This document shows positions 18,449-22,808 of a DNA stretch of 22,808 bases, piece by piece; within the stretch, counting starts at the first letter, position 1; every line of letters begins with the position of its first letter. The notes under the pieces were generated by a model, which made no database searches, was not told where the DNA came from, and saw nothing but the letters and a program-made list of their open reading frames with translations. Both the position numbers and the translations under genes were made by a program. Origin of the DNA: a virus. The stretch covers positions 1-22,808 of the IMG/VR virus record IMGVR_UViG_3300046010_015469, one strand, 5' to 3'.

Positions 18449-18453
18449 CCACC

Positions 18454-18497
18454 CGGAGGGCTGCGCCTCCGCTACCAACGCAGCCGGTTCCGCCGGC
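18454..18497. other. Two GC hairpins before the DUF932-type gene
   Basis: CGGAGG/CCTCCG (18454-18471) and GCCGG/CCGGC (18483-18497, loop TTCCG) lie in the 71-base gap before the DUF932-type gene. Neither is followed by a T-run. The second is nearly identical to the hairpin at 19618-19634 after the same gene. Confidence 0.5.
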
Positions 18498-18519
18498 CCA
18501 GCACCCCTACCGCACCACC

Positions 18520-19602
18520 ATGCGCGACTACAGCCCCAACACCGTCACCACCGCCTACGCCGCCGACGGCCGCGGCCCTGCCGTTTACGGCAAGTACCGC
18601 GAGCACGGCTACGCCGTGAACCCCCTCACCGCCCAGCTCGGCACCTTCGTCCCCGAGCGCGCCTCCGCCACCGAGGCCTTCGCCATCGCCGGCCTCAACT
18701 GGACCGCCGAGAAGCGCCCCGTCTTCTACATGGGCCCCGACGGCCGCCGCATCGAGGCCCCCGACCACTGCTCCATCGTCCGCAGTGACAACGACGCCCT
18801 GCTCGGCATCCACGGCACCGCCTACACCCCGGTGCAGAACGACGCCCTGATCAACCTCCTCGACTACCTCCGCGAGAACATCCACCTCGAGACCGTCCTC
18901 TCCATCCGCGACGGCCGCCGCGTCTTCGCCACCGCCGCCATCGACACCGAGAGCGAAGTCGTCCCCGGCGACCGCGTCCGCCGCTACCTCCACCTCTTCA
19001 ACTCCCACGACGGCAGCTCCGGCTTCGGCGTCTTCTTCAGCGACGTCCGCCTCGCCTGCGCCAATCAGCTCAACTACCTAACCGGCCGCGCCGCTACCCA
19101 CGCCGCGTCCGCCGGCACCGGCCTCCGTCGCAAGCACACCAGCAGCGTCACCGAGTTCGCCCGCCATCTCCCGCAGCTGATCGACATCGAGCGCCGCACC
19201 TTCGCCGCCTCCATCGACGAGCTGCGCTCCCTCGCCAGCCTGCGCCTCACCCCCGAGACCGCCCGCCGCGTCCTCGAAGCCACCTACGCCGACAAACTCA
19301 CCACCCCCATCCGCGACAAATCCACCGGCGACAAGCGCCCCCGCGTGCTCGCCGACCTCCCCGAGATCGCCACCATCCGCAGCCACTACTCCGGCACAAC
19401 TGGCCTCGGCATTCACGACATCCCCGGCATCCCTGGCACCGCTTACGCCCTCTTCAACGCCATCACCCAGCACGCCACCCACGACTCCGGCCGTGCCACC
19501 GACTCCACCGAGCGCGCCCGGGCCCGCCTCGAAGCGCTCTGGGGCGGCGCTGCCGCCAAGCGCATCGAGCGCGCCCGCGAAGCCTGCTTGGCGCTGGTGT
19601 AG
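18520..19602 (+). CDS. DUF932-type phage/plasmid protein
   Basis: This 360-residue protein begins MRDYSPNTVTTAYAADGRGP. The family layout is visible: an N-terminal part with ASATEAFAIAGLNWTAEKRP and VFYMGPDGRR, then SIVRSDNDALLGIHGTAYTP, VQNDALINLLDYL (residues ~87-118), RRVFATAAI, and HLFNSHDGSSGFGVFFSDVR then LACANQLNYL (~151-185). In this family (phage/plasmid-like, TIGR03299 and DUF932), R-x-V/A-C-x-N-T/Q-L is the central mark. The C-terminal ~150 residues are helical with an Arg-rich end. The family is common on cyanobacterial and actinobacterial phages and plasmids; its exact role is not settled, though DNA-related functions are often suggested. It is the longest gene in this half of the window and is flanked by paired hairpins. 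Confidence 0.85.
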   Translation: MRDYSPNTVTTAYAADGRGPAVYGKYREHGYAVNPLTAQLGTFVPERASATEAFAIAGLNWTAEKRPVFYMGPDGRRIEAPDHCSIVRSDNDALLGIHGTAYTPVQNDALINLLDYLRENIHLETVLSIRDGRRVFATAAIDTESEVVPGDRVRRYLHLFNSHDGSSGFGVFFSDVRLACANQLNYLTGRAATHAASAGTGLRRKHTSSVTEFARHLPQLIDIERRTFAASIDELRSLASLRLTPETARRVLEATYADKLTTPIRDKSTGDKRPRVLADLPEIATIRSHYSGTTGLGIHDIPGIPGTAYALFNAITQHATHDSGRATDSTERARARLEALWGGAAAKRIERAREACLALV

Positions 19603-19617
19603 CCAGCACCCTGCTGT

Positions 19618-19634
19618 GGCCGGCTCCGCCGGCC
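19618..19634. other. GC hairpin after the DUF932-type gene
   Basis: GGCCGG (19618-19623), loop CTCCG, CCGGCC (19629-19634). It lies 16 bases after the DUF932-type stop and lacks a T-run. Sequence GCCGGCTCCGCCGGCC differs from that at 18483-18498 by one base. Possible RNA-processing or stability element. Confidence 0.5.
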
Positions 19635-19666
19635 TTCCTACCCTTGCCCTAGAGCGCCCTCCAGCC

Positions 19667-20071
19667 GTGCAAATCCCCGACAGCCCTGAGGCACTCTTCG
19701 AGCACCTCAGCGACAGCAGCGTCCGCGAGATGTTCTCCAACTACGACGCCCTGCGCCCCCGACACCGCAAGCTCGTCCACCTGCTCCACACCGAGCTCAC
19801 CAAGGGCGAACTCAGCGACTCGGCCTTCATGGACACGATCGCCTTCATCACCCTGCTCTGGCGCTGCTTCAACCGCACCGCCTGCTTGCAGATCGAGCAG
19901 CTGATCGACGACCACGACGAGCTCGAACCTCGCTGGATCAACGCCGCCCTCGACTACGCCCGCGTCAACCAGTTCATCGACGCATGCCTCAACCTCTACG
20001 ACGCCGCCCCCGACCTAACCGAGCTCGACGGCGAGAGCACCTACCACATCCGACGCACCTTGCCAGACTGA
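19667..20071 (+). CDS. Unknown helical protein
   Basis: I place the start at GTG 19667, after the hairpin, which gives 134 residues; the open frame reaches back into the DUF932-type gene. The product begins MQIPDSPEALFEHLSDSSVR and contains FSNYDALRPRHRKLVHLLHT, AFMDTIAFITLLWRCFNRTA and INAALDYARVNQFIDACLNL. Nearly all of it looks helical with alternating acidic and hydrophobic faces. One stretch (FITLLWRCFNRTA) is hydrophobic but too short for a membrane span. I do not recognise the family. A 79-base gap with a small hairpin ACGGC/GCCGT (20129-20141) follows. Confidence 0.65.
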   Translation: MQIPDSPEALFEHLSDSSVREMFSNYDALRPRHRKLVHLLHTELTKGELSDSAFMDTIAFITLLWRCFNRTACLQIEQLIDDHDELEPRWINAALDYARVNQFIDACLNLYDAAPDLTELDGESTYHIRRTLPD

Positions 20072-20150
20072 TAAAGCCGGCCCTCCCCGAGCGCTGAGCG
20101 CCGCCCGGCCCACTCTTCACTCCCCTTCACGGCCCTGCCGTTGCTTTCGC

Positions 20151-20336
20151 ATGGCTTCGCTTGCGTTCGCCTACTACGACCTGTGCAACCCCACCACAGG
20201 CACCATCCTCTATCGCACTTGCGCCACCACCTCCGAGATCCTCCAAGCCAATGCCCGACTACGAGACAGCGGGATATCCAGCCGCTACTACCCAGCCGAC
20301 ACCTTCCACGCGCCTCTACTACACGATCCGCGCTGA
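20151..20336 (+). CDS. Small unknown protein
   Basis: This 61-residue protein runs from ATG 20151 to TGA 20336: MASLAFAYYDLCNPTTGTIL, YRTCATTSEILQANARLRDS, GISSRYYPADTFHAPL. A beta-hairpin (FAYYDLCNPTTGTILYRT), a helix (TSEILQANARLRDSG) and a final strand suggest a small ferredoxin-like or RHH-sized fold. I do not recognise it with confidence. It overlaps the next gene by 86 bases if that gene starts at 20251. Both frames look protein-like in their unique parts, so one of the two overlapping starts may need adjusting. Confidence 0.55.
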   Translation: MASLAFAYYDLCNPTTGTILYRTCATTSEILQANARLRDSGISSRYYPADTFHAPLLHDPR

Positions 20337-20520
20337 GGGCGGCTTCCTCGCCGCCAGCCACGCCTCCGACGGTCCACCCATCACGACAACCGCCGCCCCC
20401 GAGAGCGCCACGCGCTTCGTCGACATCCTGACCGCCGGTCGCCGCGCCGCCGCGCTACAGCAACTCGGCTGGCGCGACCTGCGCGTCATCGCCATCTACC
20501 TCCCATCCACACGCCCATGA
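20251..20520 (+). CDS. Small unknown protein overlapping its upstream neighbour
   Basis: From ATG 20251 the product has 89 residues: MPDYETAGYPAATTQPTPST, RLYYTIRAEGGFLAASHASD, GPPITTTAAPESATRFVDIL, and so on to IYLPSTRP. The part from RLYYTIRAEGGFLAA onward (after ~20308) looks like a folded unit with a beta-hairpin, then a helix (SATRFVDILTAGRRAAALQQ). The first ~20 residues fall in the overlap with the gene at 20151 and may not be translated, but no other ATG, GTG or TTG lies nearer. Its end overlaps the next gene (ATGA, 20517). The family is not recognised. Confidence 0.55.
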   Translation: MPDYETAGYPAATTQPTPSTRLYYTIRAEGGFLAASHASDGPPITTTAAPESATRFVDILTAGRRAAALQQLGWRDLRVIAIYLPSTRP

Positions 20521-20912
20521 GTAAAGCCGTCCCCCCTGAGCGCTACACCGAACTGATCACCCTTGCGGAAGCCCACTACTCCCGCCAAGGCTTCGTCAAG
20601 TGGAGCGCCCTGGCCACCGAGCTCGGCCTCAGCCGCCAACGCATCCTCCAGCTCATGCAGCAGGCCGTCGGCCTCGGCTACATCACCAGCGACGACCTCG
20701 ACCGCTATCGCTCCGAGGCCGCTCGCCGCATGGCCGCCCGCACCAACCGCGAGCTACGCCGCGACCTGGAGCGCCTCAAGCTGCAGGTCGTGCTCACCCC
20801 CGACAATCTCAGCTGGCTCGACGCCGCGCTCGCTGCCGCCCCCTACGGCATCACCCGCAGCGACCTGATCAACACAGCTATTGCACATTTCCGCACCGCC
20901 ACCAATGCGTAA
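20517..20912 (+). CDS. HTH DNA-binding protein with a ribbon-helix-helix-like C-terminus
   Basis: This 131-residue protein starts in the ATGA overlap. Residues ~24-50 (QGFVKWSALATELGLSRQRI then LQLMQQAVGLGYIT) are a clear helix-turn-helix with recognition helix SRQRILQLMQQA. A charged linker follows (RRMAARTNRELRRDLERLKL). The C-terminal part (LTPDNLSWLDAALAAAPYGI, TRSDLINTAIAHFR) has the strand-helix-helix spacing of ribbon-helix-helix proteins. Two different DNA-binding units in one small protein is unusual. It could be a regulator of the accessory genes or of host genes. It overlaps the next gene by eight bases. The helix-turn-helix is well supported, the second unit less so. Confidence 0.75.
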   Translation: MSKAVPPERYTELITLAEAHYSRQGFVKWSALATELGLSRQRILQLMQQAVGLGYITSDDLDRYRSEAARRMAARTNRELRRDLERLKLQVVLTPDNLSWLDAALAAAPYGITRSDLINTAIAHFRTATNA

Positions 20913-21075
20913 AGCCACCCTCTTCCGCTCCATAGCCCGCTACTGCTCCGAGCTCGCCCCCATCGCCGGCCCCGTGCTGCTCAGCGCCGCCGACCTCGCA
21001 GGCGCCCTCGAACGCGCCGCCCTACCGGCAGCCGCACCACCCGCCAAACTGCCGGGATCCCCCGAGGACGACTGA
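20905..21075 (+). CDS. Small alanine-rich unknown protein
   Basis: This 56-residue protein runs from ATG 20905, overlapping the HTH gene by eight bases. It reads MRKATLFRSIARYCSELAPI, AGPVLLSAADLAGALERAAL, then a Pro/Ala-rich acidic tail. It looks like two short amphipathic helices; the hydrophobic part is not long enough for a membrane span. I do not recognise a family. Its position directly after the HTH gene makes a regulatory partner possible, without support in the sequence. Eleven bases separate it from the TTG start of the next gene. Confidence 0.5.
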   Translation: MRKATLFRSIARYCSELAPIAGPVLLSAADLAGALERAALPAAAPPAKLPGSPEDD

Positions 21076-21085
21076 TCCGCACCCC

Positions 21086-21328
21086 TTGCCCACCCACATC
21101 GACCCTCTGCAACTCCCTGATGACCACTTCATCGAGCGCGCCCGCGCCATGTGCGCGACAAAGATCCCTCACCTGAACCGCCAGGCAGCTGCCGCGCACC
21201 TCCGCCGCGGCAGCTACAACGGCACCCCGTATCACTGCCCTATCTGTGGCGACTGGCACACCACGACCTACGACCGTGCCCAAGCCAAACGCTTCGCTCG
21301 CCGCTTGTCCCGCCTACTCCGCAACTAA
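21086..21328 (+). CDS. Small zinc-finger-like protein
   Basis: This 80-residue protein starts at TTG 21086; the first in-frame ATG (21149) would leave 59 residues. The C-terminal half has YHCPICGDWHTTTYDRAQAK then RFARRLSRLLRN, with CPICGDWH as a likely half zinc finger and a strongly basic helix after it. Small phage proteins with C-P-x-C-G-x-W-H are common and often of unknown role. The N-terminal part (MPTHIDPLQLPDDHFIERAR) is less distinctive. The TAA stop lies directly before the ATG of the next gene. Nucleic-acid binding is suggested by the finger and the basic helix, and is an inference. Confidence 0.65.
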   Translation: MPTHIDPLQLPDDHFIERARAMCATKIPHLNRQAAAAHLRRGSYNGTPYHCPICGDWHTTTYDRAQAKRFARRLSRLLRN

Positions 21329-21496
21329 ATGCAACGCACAAAGCTTTATCAAGCCCGCCTTCAATGCCGCACTATCGGCTTGATGGCATTTGACTTAGAA
21401 GATGCTAAGGTCTGTCTGCAAGAGCTTTACCCCAATGAAACGATACTAAGTCTCATACTCGCTCCCGAATGGTGCAACGACGATGACGCTGCGTAG
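21329..21496 (+). CDS. Small unknown protein (55 aa)
   Basis: The frame from ATG 21329 to TAG 21496 encodes MQRTKLYQARLQCRTIGLMA, FDLEDAKVCLQELYPNETIL, SLILAPEWCNDDDAA. It starts immediately after the TAA of the previous gene. A strand-helix-strand layout is likely. The D-L-E-D-A...L-Y-P-x-x-T-I-L-S-L-x-x-x-P-E-W order resembles short phage proteins that I recall, with no known function. Base use is more AT-rich than in its neighbours, in line with the next gene, which hints at a shared and different origin for 21329-21598. Confidence 0.6.
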   Translation: MQRTKLYQARLQCRTIGLMAFDLEDAKVCLQELYPNETILSLILAPEWCNDDDAA

Positions 21497-21508
21497 CACC
21501 CACACCAA

Positions 21509-21598
21509 ATGACCCTGCACGAGATCGAACTACTAACAGCTATCTACATAGCTGCTTGCTTCCTTCTACTGTTCATCGCCTCCAAACTCCTGCCATGA
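21509..21598 (+). CDS. 29-residue single-span membrane peptide
   Basis: ATG 21509 to TGA 21598 encodes MTLHEIELLTAIYIAACFLL then LFIASKLLP. Nearly all of it is one hydrophobic helix, a typical phage membrane peptide. It starts 12 bases after the previous stop and its TGA overlaps the next ATG (ATGA, 21595), which supports translation. Peptides of this kind can be holin-like, antiholin-like or modulators of host membrane proteins; photosystem-sized small subunits also have this shape. I do not recognise it as any named one. Confidence 0.55.
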   Translation: MTLHEIELLTAIYIAACFLLLFIASKLLP

Positions 21599-21753
21599 CA
21601 ATCGACCCCAAAACAGAACAGCGTCGTCAGGACTACCTCGACGCCCTGTACGAACGCAGCGGCCGCATCTGCAGCACCTACACCGGCCTCTATCAAGAGC
21701 GCCTCACCGAGCTCGTCCAACGCGACATGCAGGAGATCCTCAGCGATGCCTGA
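21595..21753 (+). CDS. Small charged helical protein
   Basis: This 52-residue protein from ATG 21595 overlaps the membrane peptide's stop. It reads MTIDPKTEQRRQDYLDALYE, RSGRICSTYTGLYQERLTEL, VQRDMQEILSDA. It is almost fully helical and amphipathic with a central turn at SGRICSTYTG. The family is not recognised, though short proteins with D-Y-L-D-x-L-Y-x-R-S-G-R are familiar from cyanophages. It overlaps the next gene by eight bases (ATG 21746). No regulatory signal is visible. Confidence 0.6.
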   Translation: MTIDPKTEQRRQDYLDALYERSGRICSTYTGLYQERLTELVQRDMQEILSDA

Positions 21754-22102
21754 CTATGCAACACCCGAGCAGTGGGCCCAGTGCGAGGAGTGGGTGAACA
21801 ACCCCGTCGTCGGAGCTACCGATGCTTGCCTCCTGGAGCTCCGCACCAGGGTCAGCGCGCTTGAAGACGACAGCTGGAAGCAAGCAGAGAGCGCCCGCTT
21901 CTGCGTTGATGTACTGGTCAAGCGCATCGAAGCGCTGGAGGCCAACTCCAAGCGAACTTCTAATCCAAGCCAAATTAGGAGTTCGCTTGTTGAGGATCTC
22001 GCCGATCTGATCGCTGTGCAGACCAGGGATCACGGCACCGAGGACGACACAGCCGGCGGCACCCGCGCCGGCTGGCTCCTCGAGCGCGAGGCAGAGCGAT
22101 GA
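21746..22102 (+). CDS. Acidic unknown protein of cyanophage type
   Basis: This 118-residue protein begins MPDYATPEQWAQCEEWVNNP. The middle, LLELRTRVSALEDDSWKQAE, and the part after it form a coiled coil, followed by SNPSQIRSSLVEDLADLIAV and an acidic tail. The A-T-P-E-Q-W...E-x-W opening and S-N-x-S-Q-I-x-S-S-L-V are features that I recall from proteins next to the P-P-P-E-L-V-Q-x-W genes in cyanophages; the two following genes belong to that set. Its function is unknown. A strong 39-base hairpin lies inside the coding region (21950-21988). It overlaps both neighbours (eight bases before, ATGA after). Confidence 0.7.
   Translation: MPDYATPEQWAQCEEWVNNPVVGATDACLLELRTRVSALEDDSWKQAESARFCVDVLVKRIEALEANSKRTSNPSQIRSSLVEDLADLIAVQTRDHGTEDDTAGGTRAGWLLEREAER
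21950..21988. other. Near-perfect 15-bp hairpin inside a coding region
   Basis: AAGCGAACTTCTAAT (21950-21964) pairs with ATTAGGAGTTCGCTT (21974-21988); the only non-Watson-Crick pair is one G-T. The loop is 9 bases (CCAAGCCAA). It is more AT-rich than its surroundings and encodes the SKRTSNPSQIRSSL segment. The length of the stem in coding DNA is unusual. Confidence 0.75.
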
Positions 22103-22452
22103 CACAACACCCCATCACCCCACCGCCGGAGCTGGTGCAGGAGTGGACGGATGCTTTCTGGAACGAGCCTGGAAATTATGTTGGCATAGATGACGAAGCA
22201 TTAGCCACCCGCGCCGCCCAATGGGGCGCCGACCAAGAGCTGGAGGCGTGTTGTGAGTGGCTAGAGGAAGAAACCCCGGAGCCATATATCAACGCACTCC
22301 GTGCTGCCCGCCGCCCATCTCTGAAGCCGCCGAGCCTGAAGGAGCAGGCGCTAGAGCAGTTGGATGGAATTGCAGCCGTATTCCGAATGTCTCACGGTGG
22401 CGATCTCGTGTGCGACACCATCCGCCGCGCCATTGAGGCGCTACCTGAATGA
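22099..22452 (+). CDS. PPPELVQxW-type cyanophage protein, first paralogue
   Basis: This 117-residue protein starts in an ATGA overlap. It opens MTQHPITPPPELVQEWTDAF, then LATRAAQWGADQELEACCEW, and LRAARRPSLKPPSLKEQALE followed by IRRAIEALPE. The order P-P-P-E-L-V-x-x-W, A-A-x-W-G-A-D-x-E-L-E-A-C-C-E-W, R-R-P...P-P-S-L-K...A-L and I-R-R-A-I/L-E marks a cyanophage family of unknown function, often present in several copies. The fold is probably all-helical. It is followed directly by a second copy (22449-22793) that shares near-identical blocks with it. Its stop overlaps the second copy's start. No catalytic motif is evident. Confidence 0.75.
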   Translation: MTQHPITPPPELVQEWTDAFWNEPGNYVGIDDEALATRAAQWGADQELEACCEWLEEETPEPYINALRAARRPSLKPPSLKEQALEQLDGIAAVFRMSHGGDLVCDTIRRAIEALPE

Positions 22453-22793
22453 CTAAACAACAACAACAACCCATCACCCCACCGCCGGAGCTGGTTCAGC
22501 AATGGGTTGATGCTTACTTTGGTGGCACGGTTGCCCAAACCAACTTTCATTTAGACCTTGCCACCCGCGCCGCCCAATGGGGCGCCGACATTGAGCTGGA
22601 GGCGTGCTGTGAGTGGGTCAAAAGCAAGCAGACCTATTGGGCACACGACGAACTTCGCGCCACCAGGCGGCCCAAACCGCCGAGCTTGAAGAAACAGGCG
22701 CTTGACGAGCTGCACATCAGTTTCGACAGGGGCTACCTCAAGGAAGGAGCTGCCGACACCATCCGCCGCGCACTGGAACAGCTCAATGACTGA
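22449..22793 (+). CDS. PPPELVQxW-type cyanophage protein, second paralogue
   Basis: This 114-residue paralogue of the preceding protein opens MTKQQQQPITPPPELVQQWV, then LATRAAQWGADIELEACCEW, PKPPSLKKQALDELHISFDR and IRRALEQLND. DNA blocks of 26 (22470-22495) and 30 bases (22560-22589) are identical to the first copy (22111-22136 and 22204-22233), while the segments between have diverged in sequence and length. A CAA run gives the extra Gln residues at the N-terminus. The pair is a recent tandem duplication or is kept similar by gene conversion. The function is unknown. Overlaps: ATGA before; ATG 22786 after. Confidence 0.75.
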   Translation: MTKQQQQPITPPPELVQQWVDAYFGGTVAQTNFHLDLATRAAQWGADIELEACCEWVKSKQTYWAHDELRATRRPKPPSLKKQALDELHISFDRGYLKEGAADTIRRALEQLND

Positions 22794-22808
22794 CTTTATG
22801 AATCTTCT
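22786..22808 (+). CDS. Possible start of the next gene (cut by window end)
   Basis: ATG 22786 opens MTDFMNL and runs off the end. The eight-base overlap with the preceding stop follows the pattern of other junctions here. Too short to judge. Confidence 0.35.

Noticed and set aside
18216-19008. Frames of 178-190 codons across the DUF932-type start on both strands
   Set aside because: Very high G+C at third positions leaves other frames open. The Arg/Pro- or Gly/Val-rich products are typical shadows.
1-22808. Integrase, attachment site or insertion sequence
   Set aside because: No recombinase, transposase motif or terminal inverted repeats were seen. The HNH genes are the only mobile-type elements.

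Overview
The window looks like part of a cyanobacterial phage, or a prophage closely related to one. The probable host is a high-GC picocyanobacterium of the Synechococcus/Cyanobium type. The reasons are: a cyanobacterial-type AbrB regulator (3348-3728), a phage virion-type protein of the kind common in cyanophages (816-1127), a family-A DNA polymerase with a primase-helicase, an RpoD-like sigma factor, and tightly packed small genes joined by ATGA overlaps. I see no integrase, terminase, portal or capsid gene, so this is only part of a genome. A lytic or temperate lifestyle cannot be settled here.

Layout. (1) 1-1127, plus strand: the 3' end of a tail-fibre-like protein and a small virion-type protein, closed by a terminator at 1151-1180. 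(2) 1223-3100: the lysis region. A small basic protein, a holin-like membrane protein and a small ORF run rightward. They meet a leftward two-domain endolysin and its small partner, and the two tails overlap. (3) 3124-5719, minus strand: DNA polymerase, AbrB, a small ORF and the endolysin form one leftward run. (4) 5743-5964, plus strand: a small protein with an NblA-like look. (5) 5975-8728, minus strand: a 917-residue primase-helicase whose 3' end carries nine copies of a short DNA motif in both orientations. (6) 8841-12745, plus strand: a sigma70-type promoter, a probable ssDNA-binding protein with its own terminator, then an operon with a Cro/C1-type regulator, PD-(D/E)XK exonuclease, unknown ORF, dNMP kinase, two small ORFs and the sigma factor. 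(7) 12747-13394, minus strand: an AT-rich HNH-like gene. (8) 13395-14374: about 980 bases without a convincing gene. This region holds tandem repeats, three copies of a promoter-like element, many hairpins and a terminator, and is a candidate non-coding RNA locus. (9) 14375-22808, plus strand: a long run of mostly small accessory genes. It includes a DUF932-type protein, an HTH protein, an HNH endonuclease lodged in an RlpA-like gene, and a pair of tandem paralogues.

How the parts may work together. The polymerase, primase-helicase, ssDNA-binding protein, exonuclease and dNMP kinase form a near-complete replication and nucleotide-recycling set. The sigma factor, AbrB, the Cro/C1-type repressor and the HTH protein at 20517 are candidate regulators. 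The sigma factor keeps its -10 recognition region, but its -35 recognition helix has diverged. The two peptidoglycan-active proteins (endolysin and RlpA-like) and the holin-like protein are candidates for lysis.

The most unusual points are the RlpA/HNH arrangement with a possible overprinted signal peptide (16926-17870), the repeat-rich gene-free locus at 13.4-14.3 kb, and the frame-independent repeat cluster at 6049-6362. Functions are read from sequence by eye; no database search was run.
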